Shown piece after piece: positions 25,697 through 34,349 of a stretch of DNA of 64,000 nt; position 1 is the first letter of the stretch; every line of letters starts with the position of its first letter. A model generated the notes under the pieces. It saw only the letters and a list, made by a program, of their open reading frames with translations, did no database searches and had not been told where the DNA came from. The stretch spans positions 1,550,001 through 1,614,000 of the forward strand of contig NZ_CP017146.1 of the NCBI RefSeq assembly GCF_009930795.1. The letters run 5' to 3'. The position numbers were made by a program, and so were the translations under genes. Source of the stretch: Marisediminicola antarctica. Lineage in GTDB: Bacteria; Actinomycetota; Actinomycetes; Actinomycetales; Microbacteriaceae.

Positions 25697-26323
25697 GTGA
25701 AACTCGTGCTCGCGACCCACAACGCGCACAAGGTCGAGGAGCTCCGGCGCATCCTCGGTCCGCAGCTCGAGGGCATCGAGCTGATCGGCTACGACGGCCC
25801 GGAGCCGGTCGAAGACGGCGACACGTTCGCGGAGAACGCGCTGATCAAGGCCCGTGCCGCGGCCCTGCACACCGGTCTGCCGGCGATTGCCGACGACTCC
25901 GGCGTCTGCGTCGACGCGCTCGCCGGGGCCCCCGGCATCCACTCCGCCCGGTACGCGGGCACTCGTGACGACGGAGACAACCGCCGGATGCTGCTCGAGA
26001 ACCTCTCCGGCGAATCGTCGCGCAGCGCGCACTTCGAGTGCGCCGCCGCCCTCGTCGTTCCACCGGCGGTCGGCTCGGTCGGCCCCGACGGGCCGCCGGA
26101 ACTCGCCGCCAGCTTCGAGCACGTCGAGACCGGGATCTGGCCCGGCACGGTGCTGCGCGAGGAGGTCGGAACGCACGGGTTCGGTTACGACCCGATCTTC
26201 TCGCCCGCCGGCTACTCGGTGTCGTCCGCCGAGCTGAGTCCGGATGAGAAGAACGCCATCAGTCATCGGGCGATCGCCTTCGAACGCCTCATCGTCGTAG
26301 TGCGGGAGCAGCTGCTCGACTAG
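25697..26323 (+). CDS. rdgB: Non-canonical purine NTP pyrophosphatase (RdgB/HAM1)
   Basis: 208 residues, GTG start. It hydrolyses ITP, dITP and XTP to keep them out of nucleic acids. Motifs: LVLATHNAHKVEELR at the N-terminus, the catalytic ADDSGVCVDALAGAPGIHSARYAG, GFGYDPIFSP, and SHRAIAFERL. Its stop TAG is also the first half of the -10 hexamer proposed for mntA. Confidence 0.95.
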   Translation: MKLVLATHNAHKVEELRRILGPQLEGIELIGYDGPEPVEDGDTFAENALIKARAAALHTGLPAIADDSGVCVDALAGAPGIHSARYAGTRDDGDNRRMLLENLSGESSRSAHFECAAALVVPPAVGSVGPDGPPELAASFEHVETGIWPGTVLREEVGTHGFGYDPIFSPAGYSVSSAELSPDEKNAISHRAIAFERLIVVVREQLLD

Positions 26324-26326
26324 AGT
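26321..26326 (+). promoter_or_regulatory. -10 hexamer TAGAGT, leaderless promoter of mntABC
   Basis: TAGAGT ends 6 nt before the ATG at 26333 and includes the rdgB stop codon. It would free the metal-transport operon from the upstream operon. Confidence 0.5.
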
Positions 26327-26341
26327 TTCGGCATGCCGAAA
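26326..26341. promoter_or_regulatory. 16-bp perfect palindrome over the mntA start, candidate MntR operator
   Basis: TTTCGGCATGCCGAAA is fully self-complementary. It begins at the last base of the -10 hexamer and has the mntA ATG at its centre. A dimeric DtxR/MntR regulator bound here would block initiation. The regulator gene is the last gene of the same cluster. The assignment is inferred from position, symmetry and context. Confidence 0.6.
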
Positions 26342-27259
26342 ACTCGGGTCGCCGTGTACCGAAAAGTAGCCGCAGCCGCGACGCTGATCGCGACGGCGCT
26401 CGCGCTCGTCGGTTGCGCCCCGGCCGCATCGCCCCGCAGCGGCAAGCCGCTCGTACTCACGACCTTCACGGTGATCGCCGATATGGCGCAGGTGGTCGGC
26501 GGCGACGCGGTCGAGGTCGAGTCGATCACGAAGGTCGGAGCCGAGATCCACGGCTACGAGCCGACGCCGTCCGACCTGGCGAAGGCCTCCTCCGCGCGCC
26601 TGATCCTCGACAACGGGTTCGGTCTCGAGCGCTGGTTCGAGGACTTCCTCGCGCGGAGCGAGGCGCCCCACGCTGTGCTGACGGAGGGCGTCGAGCCGAT
26701 CGACATCCGCAGCGGCGACTACGCCGGGCTGCCCAATCCTCATGCCTGGATGTCGCCGATCGCCGGGCAGGTCTACGTCGACAACATCCGCGATGCCCTC
26801 ACCGAGCTTGTTCCGACGGAGGCCGAGCAGTTCGCCGCGAACGCAGAGGCCTACAAGGCCGAACTGCAGGTTCTCGCCGACGAGCTTGCGGCGGTCGTCG
26901 CCGAGCTGCCGGAGCGGCAGCGCCTGCTGATCAGCTGCGAGGGCGCATTCAGCTACCTCGCCCGCGACATCGGGCTGGCCGAGGGATACCTCTGGCCGGT
27001 CAACAGCGATACCCAGGGCACGCCCCAGCAGATCAAGGCCGCGATCGAGCTCGTGCGGGAGAGCGGCGTCGGGGTCGTATTCTGCGAGACCACGGTCAGC
27101 GCCGACGCCCAGCGCCAGGTCGCCCGCGAGGCCGGAGCCGAGTATGGGGGCACGCTCTACGTCGACTCACTGAGCGAGCCGGACGGGCCGGTGCCGAGCT
27201 ACCTCGAGTTGCTGCGGTACGACGTCGACCTCATCGCGGAGGGGCTGTCCGGTGGCTGA
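26333..27259 (+). CDS. mntA: Manganese/zinc ABC transporter substrate-binding lipoprotein
   Basis: 308 residues. Signal peptide with lipobox ALVGC near residue 28, then a cluster A-I metal-binding protein: VLTTFTVIADMAQVVGG, the first metal His in AEIHGYEPTPSDL, NPHAWMSP with the second His, a Glu in ISCEGAFSYLARD and an Asp-containing YVDSLSEPDG. The absence of a His-rich loop and the linked MntR-type regulator favour Mn2+ over Zn2+. It is first in mntABC-mntR and overlaps the ATPase gene by 8 bp. Confidence 0.9.
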   Translation: MPKTRVAVYRKVAAAATLIATALALVGCAPAASPRSGKPLVLTTFTVIADMAQVVGGDAVEVESITKVGAEIHGYEPTPSDLAKASSARLILDNGFGLERWFEDFLARSEAPHAVLTEGVEPIDIRSGDYAGLPNPHAWMSPIAGQVYVDNIRDALTELVPTEAEQFAANAEAYKAELQVLADELAAVVAELPERQRLLISCEGAFSYLARDIGLAEGYLWPVNSDTQGTPQQIKAAIELVRESGVGVVFCETTVSADAQRQVAREAGAEYGGTLYVDSLSEPDGPVPSYLELLRYDVDLIAEGLSGG

Positions 27260-27977
27260 GTCGATCATCAGCATCCGGGACCTGGTCGTGCGGTACGGCA
27301 CGGTGCAGGCGCTCGCCGACGTCTCGCTCGAGCTCTCGCCCGGGCGGATCATCGGCATTATCGGCATGAACGGCTCGGGCAAGTCGAGCCTGTTCGGCGC
27401 GGTGATGGGCTCCGTCAAGGCGGCGAGCGGCGACATCCGCCTCTTCGGCGGGGATCCCGCCCGGGCCCGCAAGCGCAATCTGGTCTCCTACGTTCCACAA
27501 TCGGAGGCCGTGGACTGGGACTTCCCGATTTCCGTCGCCGAGGTCGTGATGACCGGCCGCTACGGCCGCCTCGGCGTCACCCGGCGGCCGCGCGCCGCCG
27601 ACCGGGACGCCGTTGCACGCGCGATCGACCGCGTCGGGCTCGTCGACCTCGCCGAGCGCCAGATCGGCGAGCTCAGCGGCGGACAGCGCAAGCGGGTATT
27701 CGTCGCCCGGGGAATCGCCCAGGAGGCGACCCTGATGCTGCTCGATGAGCCCTTCGCGGGTGTCGACAAGGGATCAGAGCACACGATCGTCGCCCTGCTC
27801 AGGGGTCTGGCCGCCGAGGGCCGTGGCATCCTCATCTCGACCCACGACCTCGCTGGCGTGCCGGAACTGTGCGACGAGGTCATCCTGCTGAAGAACCGGG
27901 TGCTGTTCCACGGAGCCCCCGAGGATGCCCTCGCCGCCGACCGCCTCGCGCTCGCCTTCGGACTGGAGCCACGATGA
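27252..27977 (+). CDS. mntB: Manganese/zinc ABC transporter ATP-binding protein
   Basis: 241 residues, GTG start. Walker A GMNGSGKSS, signature LSGGQRKRVFVARGI, Walker B LMLLDEPFAGVD and the H-loop STHDLAG are intact. YVPQSEAVDWDFPISVAEVVMTG is typical of metal-uptake ATPases. It couples ATP hydrolysis to Mn2+ import, overlapping mntA by 8 bp and the permease by 4 bp (ATGA). Confidence 0.93.
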   Translation: MAESIISIRDLVVRYGTVQALADVSLELSPGRIIGIIGMNGSGKSSLFGAVMGSVKAASGDIRLFGGDPARARKRNLVSYVPQSEAVDWDFPISVAEVVMTGRYGRLGVTRRPRAADRDAVARAIDRVGLVDLAERQIGELSGGQRKRVFVARGIAQEATLMLLDEPFAGVDKGSEHTIVALLRGLAAEGRGILISTHDLAGVPELCDEVILLKNRVLFHGAPEDALAADRLALAFGLEPR

Positions 27978-28828
27978 TCGACTGGATCCTCGAACCGCTG
28001 CAGTACGGCTTCATGACCAGGGCCCTGCTCGTGACCGTCGTCGCCGCGGTGACCTGCGCGCTGCTTTCCTGCTGGCTCGTGCAGATCGGCTGGTCGCTCA
28101 TGGGCGACGCGGTTTCGCACGCGGTGCTGCCCGGCGTTGCGATCAGCTACATTCTGGGCTGGCCGTTCGCCGTCGGGGCATTTATCTTCGGGGCGGGCGC
28201 CGTCGCGCTCATCGGGGGCGTGCGCGCCACGACCAAGATCAAGTCGGATGCCGCGATCGGCGTGGTGTTCACGGCGCTATTCGCGCTCGGGCTCGTGATC
28301 ATCTCTGCCGTGCCCAGCCAGGTGGACCTCGGCCACATCCTTTTCGGCAACGTGCTGGGCGTGACCGACAGCGACATCGCTCAGGTCGTCGTGATCGGTG
28401 TCGTCGTCGTCGCGGTGCTCGTGCTGAAGCGCCGCGACTTCACCCTCTTCGCGTTCGACCCGAGTCACGCGAACGCGATCGGCATCAGCACCAAGTGGCT
28501 CTCGGTGCTCATGCTGGGGCTTCTCGCGATGACGGTGGTCGTGGCGCTGCAGGCGGTCGGCATCGTGCTCGTCGTCGCCATGCTGATCACTCCGGGGGCG
28601 ACCGCGTACCTGCTGACCGCGCGCTTCGACCGGATGCTCGTGCTCTCGGTTGTGGTGACCGCAGCCGCATCTGTCGTCGGCGTCTACGCGAGCTACTACC
28701 TGGACGTCTCGACAGGCGGGGCCGTCGTGCTCGCGCAGGCAAGCGCCTTCGGAATGGCCTACCTCTTCGGGGCCAGAGGCGGCGTCATCACGGCTCTCGT
28801 GCGCGACCGACGGGCGGTGACGGTGTGA
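27974..28828 (+). CDS. mntC: Manganese/zinc ABC transporter permease
   Basis: 284 residues, about eight membrane helices, ABC-3 family (ZnuB/MntB/TroC type). LLSCWLVQIGWSLMGDAVSHAVLPG and the late GAVVLAQASAFGMAYLFG are family signatures. It starts at the ATG overlapping the ATPase stop and ends overlapping the regulator's GTG (GTGA). Confidence 0.93.
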   Translation: MIDWILEPLQYGFMTRALLVTVVAAVTCALLSCWLVQIGWSLMGDAVSHAVLPGVAISYILGWPFAVGAFIFGAGAVALIGGVRATTKIKSDAAIGVVFTALFALGLVIISAVPSQVDLGHILFGNVLGVTDSDIAQVVVIGVVVVAVLVLKRRDFTLFAFDPSHANAIGISTKWLSVLMLGLLAMTVVVALQAVGIVLVVAMLITPGATAYLLTARFDRMLVLSVVVTAAASVVGVYASYYLDVSTGGAVVLAQASAFGMAYLFGARGGVITALVRDRRAVTV

Positions 28829-29523
28829 ACGGGGGTGGCGCACACGCGTCGGGGGTGAACAGCGTCGTCGAGGACTACGTGAAGGCGATCTACGGCCACA
28901 CGGAGTGGCAGCAGGATCCGATCACGCCGTCGGAGCTCGCCGCCCGGCTCGGCCTCGCAGCGTCGTCGGTCACCGAGATGGTCAAAAAGCTCGCGAGAGC
29001 GGGGCTGGTCACCCACGTGCCCTACGGCGCGGTGACGCTCACGGCCGAGGGCACGGCACTCGCCCTGCGCATGGTGCGTCGTCACCGGCTCATCGAGACC
29101 TGGCTGGTCGACCACTTCGGCTACGCCTGGGACGAGGTGCATGACGAGGCAGAGGTGCTCGAGCACGCGCTGAGCGACCGATTGCTCGAGGCGATAGCCG
29201 AGCGGCTCGGCCAGCCGCTCCGTGACCCCCACGGCGACCCCATCCCCGCGGCCGACGGCTCGATCGACCGTCCGCCAGCGGTCCTGCTGCTCGACGCCGC
29301 GGACGGCTCGGCCGGTGCCGTCGTGCGCATCAGCGACCGCGATCCCTCGCTCCTGAGATACCTGACGGCCGCGGACATCACGCTGGACGCCCACATGACG
29401 GTGGTCGGCCGGCGCCCGTTCGGCGGGGCTCTCGCGGTTCGACTCGATGGCGCCGACGGAGCTGCGCGCGAACTCGATCTCGGCGCCGAAGCGGCAGCAT
29501 CCATCTGGATCTCGTCCGCCTGA
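28825..29523 (+). CDS. mntR: DtxR/MntR family metal-dependent repressor
   Basis: 232 residues. The N-terminal winged helix (SVVEDYVKAIYGHTE to GLVTHVPYGAVTLT), the metal/dimer domain with RRHRLIETWLVDHFGY and HDEAEVLEHALSD, and a C-terminal SH3/FeoA-like domain are present, so it is the long IdeR/DtxR-type form. GTG at 28825 overlaps the permease stop; GTG at 28855 (VNSVVEDYVK) has the better G-rich site and is a possible shorter start. Mn2+-bound protein probably represses mntABC through the palindrome at 26326-26341. Confidence 0.88.
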   Translation: MNGGGAHASGVNSVVEDYVKAIYGHTEWQQDPITPSELAARLGLAASSVTEMVKKLARAGLVTHVPYGAVTLTAEGTALALRMVRRHRLIETWLVDHFGYAWDEVHDEAEVLEHALSDRLLEAIAERLGQPLRDPHGDPIPAADGSIDRPPAVLLLDAADGSAGAVVRISDRDPSLLRYLTAADITLDAHMTVVGRRPFGGALAVRLDGADGAARELDLGAEAAASIWISSA

Positions 29524-29551
29524 CCCGCTGGCGCGGTAGCGTTGACGACAA

Positions 29552-30115
29552 ATGCAGAACAAAGCCTCGTCAGACTCGTCCGTTCCCCTCGACCTTCCCG
29601 TCGCCGACCGACTCGCTGCGGCAGTCGCCCGCTACGGGGAGGACGCCGTCGTCGCCCGCTCGATCGCCCTGATGGGCGGTGCCAATGCCGGCGAGGATTT
29701 CCTGCTCTACGTTGGCGGCCGACATGCGCAGGGGCTGCTGGACGGTGCCCCGCCGCTCTATTGGCCCGAGCTCTGGGGTGCACGGGCGCTGCTGCACGTC
29801 TGGAACCCGTCCGCGGTGACCGCCGTCATCGCCGGCCTCGACAATCAGGCCTGGCGGGTGCGCGAGATGTGCGCGCGAGTGGCTCTGGCGCGTGAGTTGC
29901 ACGTGGCCACAAAGATGGTCGAGCTGACGACCGACGACGTACCGCGGGTTCGTGCCGCGGCTGCCCACGCGCTTGCCGCGGTCGGCACTGCCGACAACGT
30001 CGAGACGGTCGCGGCGCTGCTGCGCGATCCGGAGAAGGAAGTGCGGCGTGCGGCGCAGCAGTCGAGGGATGCGCTCGCCGCGCGGCTCGGCACCCCGACG
30101 GGCTCGACCGACTGA
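29552..30115 (+). CDS. HEAT-repeat-like protein
   Basis: 187 residues. The first half (DRLAAAVARYGEDAVVARSIALMGG) is helical and unassigned. From about residue 85 the chain shows helical pairs of HEAT type: AWRVREMCARVALARE, PRVRAAAAHALAAVGTADN and KEVRRAAQQSRDALAARLG. Such folds scaffold protein contacts; no enzyme motif is visible. It is convergent with DedA, with 9 bp between stops. TAGCGT lies 9 nt before the ATG and may be its -10. Confidence 0.75.
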   Translation: MQNKASSDSSVPLDLPVADRLAAAVARYGEDAVVARSIALMGGANAGEDFLLYVGGRHAQGLLDGAPPLYWPELWGARALLHVWNPSAVTAVIAGLDNQAWRVREMCARVALARELHVATKMVELTTDDVPRVRAAAAHALAAVGTADNVETVAALLRDPEKEVRRAAQQSRDALAARLGTPTGSTD

Positions 30116-30124
30116 TCCTCTCCG

Positions 30125-30871
30125 TTACTGCGGGTCGGGCTTCTGGTCGAAGTACTGCCGGTCGATCACGACCTCCTCATCGGTGAGGGGCGCAACCCCT
30201 TCGAGGCGGGCTCTCTTCGCCTCGCGCGACGACTGAACGTAGTGGTAGATCGTCGGGATGAGCGTGAGCACGACGGCCGTGATGAGTATCAGGTCGATGT
30301 AGTCGGTCACGAACCGGGCCACGGGCGGGATGAGGCCGAGCAGGAAACCCGCGAAGGTGAGCCCTGCTCCCCAGACCATCGCGCCGATGAAGTTGTAGAG
30401 GGTGTACTTGCGGTACTCCATGTGGCCGATGCCAGCCGCAACCGGGACGAATGTGCGCAGGATCGGCACGAACCGGGCGAGGATCACGCTGAGCCCGCCG
30501 TGCTTCCTGAAGAACGCGTTCGTGCGCTCGACGTTCTTGCGGCTGAAGACGCCGCTTTCCTTACGCTCGAACACCCGTGGCCCGAACTTGTGGCCAATGA
30601 GATAGCCGACCTCGCCCCCGACGAACGCGGAAAATCCGATCGCCAGGCACACCCACCAGATGTCGATGTCGATCACGCCCGAGAACGTGAGCAGCCCCGT
30701 GATGACGAGCAGGGTGTCGCCCGGCAAGAGGAACCCGACAAGAAGACCGGTCTCCGCAAACACGATGAAGCAGACCCCGATGAGAGCGAAAGCCCCGAAC
30801 CCCTCGATGAGGGTTTGCGGGTCCAGCCACGGAATGAGGGCCGCAGGCAGAAGCACGGGAATCTCGAGCAC
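30125..30871 (-). CDS. DedA family membrane protein (candidate undecaprenyl-phosphate translocase)
   Basis: 248 residues, GTG start with CTGGAG upstream. Typical DedA layout: FAETGLLVGFLLPGDTLLV re-entrant region, GGEVGYLIGHKFG, and the RFVPILRTFVPVAAGIGHM arginine motif, with about five hydrophobic segments. DedA proteins include C55-phosphate translocases that return the carrier lipid to the cytoplasmic face after peptidoglycan or teichoic-acid export. A DUF368 gene about 1 kb away belongs to a second family with the same reported activity. Confidence 0.92.
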   Translation of the reverse strand: MLEIPVLLPAALIPWLDPQTLIEGFGAFALIGVCFIVFAETGLLVGFLLPGDTLLVITGLLTFSGVIDIDIWWVCLAIGFSAFVGGEVGYLIGHKFGPRVFERKESGVFSRKNVERTNAFFRKHGGLSVILARFVPILRTFVPVAAGIGHMEYRKYTLYNFIGAMVWGAGLTFAGFLLGLIPPVARFVTDYIDLILITAVVLTLIPTIYHYVQSSREAKRARLEGVAPLTDEEVVIDRQYFDQKPDPQ

Positions 30872-30977
30872 GAATCTCCAGTCGTTGGCCGTGATGCGGC
30901 TCAGGCCATCGCGGTTGTCTTCCTGTCAGAGTAGCGGGTGTCTGCTGCGATCCTGCCTTGGATTGACAGCTCCGACC

Positions 30978-30983
30978 TAGGGT
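30978..30983 (+). promoter_or_regulatory. -10 hexamer TAGGGT, leaderless promoter of the SDR gene
   Basis: TAGGGT ends 6 nt before the ATG at 30990. A TTGACA at 30963-30968 is too close (9 bp) to be its -35. Confidence 0.45.
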
Positions 30984-30989
30984 TATGGG

Positions 30990-31670
30990 ATGACCAAAAT
31001 TGAAGAATCTGTCGTGCTCGTTGTCGGCGCATCAGGCGGCCTCGGCACCCGTATCGCCGCACTCCTCGCCGACGCCGGCGCGACCGTTGTGCGCGCCGCC
31101 CGCAACCCCGAGACCATCAGCGGACCCGACGCTTTCGTCGCCGACCTCCGGGACGAGGCGGCCGCTGCCGCCATCGTCGCCGCGGCGGTCGGAGCGCATG
31201 GGCGCCTGGACGGCGTGGTCATCGCGGCCGGCGCAGTGGCGTTCGGACCGGTCGGTGAGGTGACGGATGCTGCCCTGCGCGAGCTCTTCGACATCAACGC
31301 CCTCGCCCCGATCCGGCTCATCCGCGAGGCGATGCCGCACCTCGTCGAATCCGGCACCGCGGGCCGCGACCCCTTCATCCTCACCCTCAGCGGGGTCGTC
31401 TCCGAGGCGCCGACCGCGGGACTGGCCGCCTACTCGGCCTCGAAGTCCGCGCTCGCCGCATTCACCAAGGCGGCGTCGAGGGAACTGCGCCGCGCCGGCA
31501 TCCGCATCGTCGATGCCCGCCCGGGGCACACCGAGACCGGACTTGCGACCAGGCCCATCGCGGGGACCGCCCCCGCATTCCCGACCGGTCTCGACCCGGA
31601 TGCCGTCGCCCAGCGCATCGTCAGGGCGATCGCCGACGGCGAGAAGGACTTGCCCAGCACCGCGTTCTGA
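30990..31670 (+). CDS. Short-chain dehydrogenase/reductase
   Basis: 226 residues, classical SDR. The cofactor motif is VVGASGGLGTRIAAL, the catalytic residues are Ser in LTLSGVVSEAP and Tyr-x3-Lys in AAYSASKSALAAF, and the structural Asn lies in FDINALAPIRL. The cofactor cannot be set with certainty; RAARNPET after the second strand favours NADP(H). The substrate is unknown and no pathway gene is adjacent. Confidence 0.9.
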   Translation: MTKIEESVVLVVGASGGLGTRIAALLADAGATVVRAARNPETISGPDAFVADLRDEAAAAAIVAAAVGAHGRLDGVVIAAGAVAFGPVGEVTDAALRELFDINALAPIRLIREAMPHLVESGTAGRDPFILTLSGVVSEAPTAGLAAYSASKSALAAFTKAASRELRRAGIRIVDARPGHTETGLATRPIAGTAPAFPTGLDPDAVAQRIVRAIADGEKDLPSTAF

Positions 31671-31773
31671 CCCACACCCGCGAATTTCCCAATTGTGTCC
31701 TGTGCAGACGGGTCGAGGGGGTGTTTTTGGGCGCTTCGTGGATGCTGGGTGGCCGATTGTCGCGGGTCACCTG

Positions 31774-31855
31774 TGCGGGAGAAGGGACTTGAACCCTCAC
31801 GCCTTTCGGCACAGGTACCTAAAACCTGCGTGTATACCAATTTCACCACTCCCGC
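31774..31855 (-). tRNA. tRNA-Leu (anticodon UAG)
   Basis: The minus strand folds into a full cloverleaf of 82 nt. The acceptor stem is GCGGGAG/CTCCCGC with discriminator A, the anticodon stem CAGGT/ACCTG carries loop TTTAGGT (anticodon TAG, reading CUA), there is a short class II variable arm (GTGCCGAAAGGCGT), and the T arm contains GGTTCAAGTCC. The CCA end is not encoded. It is flanked by the SDR gene and DUF368; the 31671-31773 stretch shows nothing else. Confidence 0.97.
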
Positions 31856-31867
31856 GCGCGACCAAGT

Positions 31868-32887
31868 TTAGCCTCGGTGCGGAGCGTGCCCTGCTGCATC
31901 CGGCACGGGGTCGCTCTCGATGTCCGCCGCGAGAAGCCTGCGAGCCACGAGCCGGTGCTCGATGATGATGAGCGCGGTCACGAGCGCCGCGCCGCCAAGG
32001 AACAGCGCTGCGACGAGCACCACGTCGCCGGAGGGCGCGAGCAGATCGTTCGACGAGCCCTGCCAGGGCCACAGCGCGCGCAGCGAGCCCAGCATGAGGC
32101 CGGTCATGATCACGAGCGTCACCCGATGGTGGTTCGCGAGCAGCCACTGCAGCCCAGACACGAAAACGCCCAACCCCAGCATGGCGCCGACAATGAACGC
32201 CCCGAGGTAGCCGAGGTTGCGGTCGTTGACTGCCGCGAGGGTCGGCGCGTACATGCCGACTGTCAGCAGCAGGAACGAGCCGGATACGCCGGGCAGCACG
32301 AGGGCGCAGACCGCGAAGGCTGCCGCGATCGCGACAACGAAGAGGGAAGGGTTAGCTTCGCCCGCGGGCGGAAGTCCGGTGAGGGCGAACGTGATAGCGG
32401 CGGCGACGAGCGCGATACCGATCTCACGCGCGCGCCAGCGTGCGCCGACCATGCGGATCGGCACCACGAGGGAGGCGGCGATGAGACCGGCGAAGACGGC
32501 GCGGGTGGCGACCGGATGCTCCTCGAGCAGTGGCGCGAGCAGCTTCGCCCCGACGAGGATGGCCGCGAGCATCCCGACCCCGATGGGCAGCACGACACCC
32601 CAGCGAACCGAGCGGAAGTGCGCAGAGGCGCGGGCGAGTCCACGCCCGCGGAGCCCGTCGGCCACGATCAGCGCGACGCCGCGGGCGAGATGGCCAGCAC
32701 CGTCGATGAGGTGGCCGTAGACGCCGACGATGAGCGCGATCGTACCGCCGCTCACGCCGGGCACGATCTCGGCCGCGCCGATCATGGCGCCGCGGGCGAC
32801 GTCGACGATCGTGCGGACGGTCGAGCGGCCGCGTGCGCTCCGCCGCCTCGCAGCTCCGGACGTCGATCTGGGCGTGGGTGCAGACAT
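31868..32887 (-). CDS. DUF368 family membrane protein (candidate undecaprenyl-phosphate translocase)
   Basis: 339 residues, about nine membrane helices. The diagnostic DUF368 motif GAAEIVPGVSGGTIALIVGVY follows a basic N-terminus, and a second internal VLPGVSGSFLLLTVGMY repeats the PGVSG element, showing the inverted-repeat fold. The family (PopT) has been reported, with DedA (UptA), to translocate undecaprenyl phosphate. The ATG at 32887 is preceded by GAAAGG; an upstream in-frame start at 32920 is less likely. It lies between tRNA-Leu and the Tad locus. Confidence 0.9.
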   Translation of the reverse strand: MSAPTPRSTSGAARRRSARGRSTVRTIVDVARGAMIGAAEIVPGVSGGTIALIVGVYGHLIDGAGHLARGVALIVADGLRGRGLARASAHFRSVRWGVVLPIGVGMLAAILVGAKLLAPLLEEHPVATRAVFAGLIAASLVVPIRMVGARWRAREIGIALVAAAITFALTGLPPAGEANPSLFVVAIAAAFAVCALVLPGVSGSFLLLTVGMYAPTLAAVNDRNLGYLGAFIVGAMLGLGVFVSGLQWLLANHHRVTLVIMTGLMLGSLRALWPWQGSSNDLLAPSGDVVLVAALFLGGAALVTALIIIEHRLVARRLLAADIESDPVPDAAGHAPHRG

Positions 32888-33116
32888 CGTCAGGCCTTTC
32901 GGTGAGAGTGGTCTCGCCACACGGAATCTACGCCGTTCGCCGGCTGGGCCGCTCCGCGAACGCTGTGGTCAGCGGGACCCTCCGGCTATTCTCTCACGGG
33001 CCGCCCGAGAGACCAGAAGAGTCGGAGCTTCTGGAGGGGTGGGGAGCCAGGCCCCCGCGCGGGCGTCCTGTGGATAATCCGCGCCGAAGCCGCAGGCGCG
33101 CCCCCATGATGGCCCA

Positions 33117-34349
33117 ATGTCGTCCGCGCTGAGCCTCATCACCGACCAGGTGCGTGAGCGCGTGCGTCTCGACGGAGTAGACCTCGGCAGCGACCGCGAG
33201 CTTGCCGGGCGCTACGTGCGCGACGCGGTGGAGCGATACAGCGAGCGGGCACTCGGCGGGTCGCTGCCAATGCTCGCCGACGAGGACCTTGCCGCCCGCC
33301 AGATCGTCGCGACGATCACCGGCTTCGGCGTGTTGCAGCCGCACTTCGACGATCCGGAGGTCGAGGAGATCTGGATCAACGGGCCGGAACGGGTGTTCAT
33401 CGCCCGCCGCGGAGTGCCCGAGCTCACCGATATCCAGTTGACCGGCACCGAGGTGCGCGATCTTGTCGAGCGGATGCTGCAGTCCTCCGGCCGCCGCGTC
33501 GACCTCAGCTCGCCATTCGTCGACGCCTCGCTCGCGGACGGGTCGCGGCTGCACGTCGTGATCCCGGATGTCACGCAGAAGTATTGGGCGGTCAACATCC
33601 GCAAGTTCACCGCCCGCATCCGCGACCTGAACCGCCTCGTCGCGCTCGGCTCGCTCACCCGCCAGTCGGCGGAGTTCCTGCGCATGTGCGTGCTCGCGGG
33701 GCAGAACATCCTCGTCTCGGGGGCCACCCAGAGCGGAAAGACCACGCTGCTGAACGCCCTGCTGTCGGTGGCGCGTCCCGCCGAGCGCATCGTCACAGTG
33801 GAGGAGACCTTCGAGCTCGACCTCGCCGCCCGCGACACCGTCGCGATGCAGTGCCGCCAGCCGAGCCTCGAGGGCACGGGCGAGATCACGCTGCGGCGGC
33901 TCATCAAGGAGGCCCTGCGGATGCGTCCCGACCGGCTGGTCGTCGGCGAGGTGCGCGAGGCGGAGGCCCTCGACCTGCTTATCGCCCTGAATTCGGGCCT
34001 CCCAGGCATGTGCTCGATCCACGCGAACGGCGCACGGGATGCGCTATCGAAGCTCGCGACGCTGCCGCTGCTTGCGGGCCGCAACATCGACTCCTCGTTC
34101 GTGGTGCCGACCGTCGCGGGTGTCGTCGACATCGTCGTGCACTGCGAGCTCGAGCGGTCGGGCCGGAGGCGGATCACCGAGATCGTTGCGCCGAGCGGTG
34201 TCGTGACGGGGACGGTCATCGAGGCGAGCACGATTTTCCGGCTCGAGCACCACGTGCTGGCGGCGACGGGAAGCTACCCCGCGAAGACCGCAGGCTTCAC
34301 CGCCGGTGGCTTCGACCTCGCGGCGGTGCTGTCAGGAGCGGGCGGATGA
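33117..34349 (+). CDS. tadA: TadA/CpaF-type pilus/secretion ATPase
   Basis: 410 residues. An N-terminal helical domain and a RecA-like core with GFGVLQPHFDDPEVEEIWING, RKFTARIRDL, Walker A SGATQSGKTTLL, the Asp/His boxes around VTVEETFELDL and LRMRPDRLVVGEVREAEALDLL place it in the CpaF branch of type II/IV secretion ATPases. It drives pilin extrusion with TadB and TadC. The C-terminus ends in a short Gly/Ala tail overlapping tadB by 4 bp. The 230 bp before it contain no gene and no clear promoter. Confidence 0.93.
   Translation: MSSALSLITDQVRERVRLDGVDLGSDRELAGRYVRDAVERYSERALGGSLPMLADEDLAARQIVATITGFGVLQPHFDDPEVEEIWINGPERVFIARRGVPELTDIQLTGTEVRDLVERMLQSSGRRVDLSSPFVDASLADGSRLHVVIPDVTQKYWAVNIRKFTARIRDLNRLVALGSLTRQSAEFLRMCVLAGQNILVSGATQSGKTTLLNALLSVARPAERIVTVEETFELDLAARDTVAMQCRQPSLEGTGEITLRRLIKEALRMRPDRLVVGEVREAEALDLLIALNSGLPGMCSIHANGARDALSKLATLPLLAGRNIDSSFVVPTVAGVVDIVVHCELERSGRRRITEIVAPSGVVTGTVIEASTIFRLEHHVLAATGSYPAKTAGFTAGGFDLAAVLSGAGG

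Noticed and set aside
30963-30983. TTGACA as a -35 for the SDR gene
   Set aside because: It is only 9 bp from the TAGGGT hexamer, far below the 16-18 bp needed.
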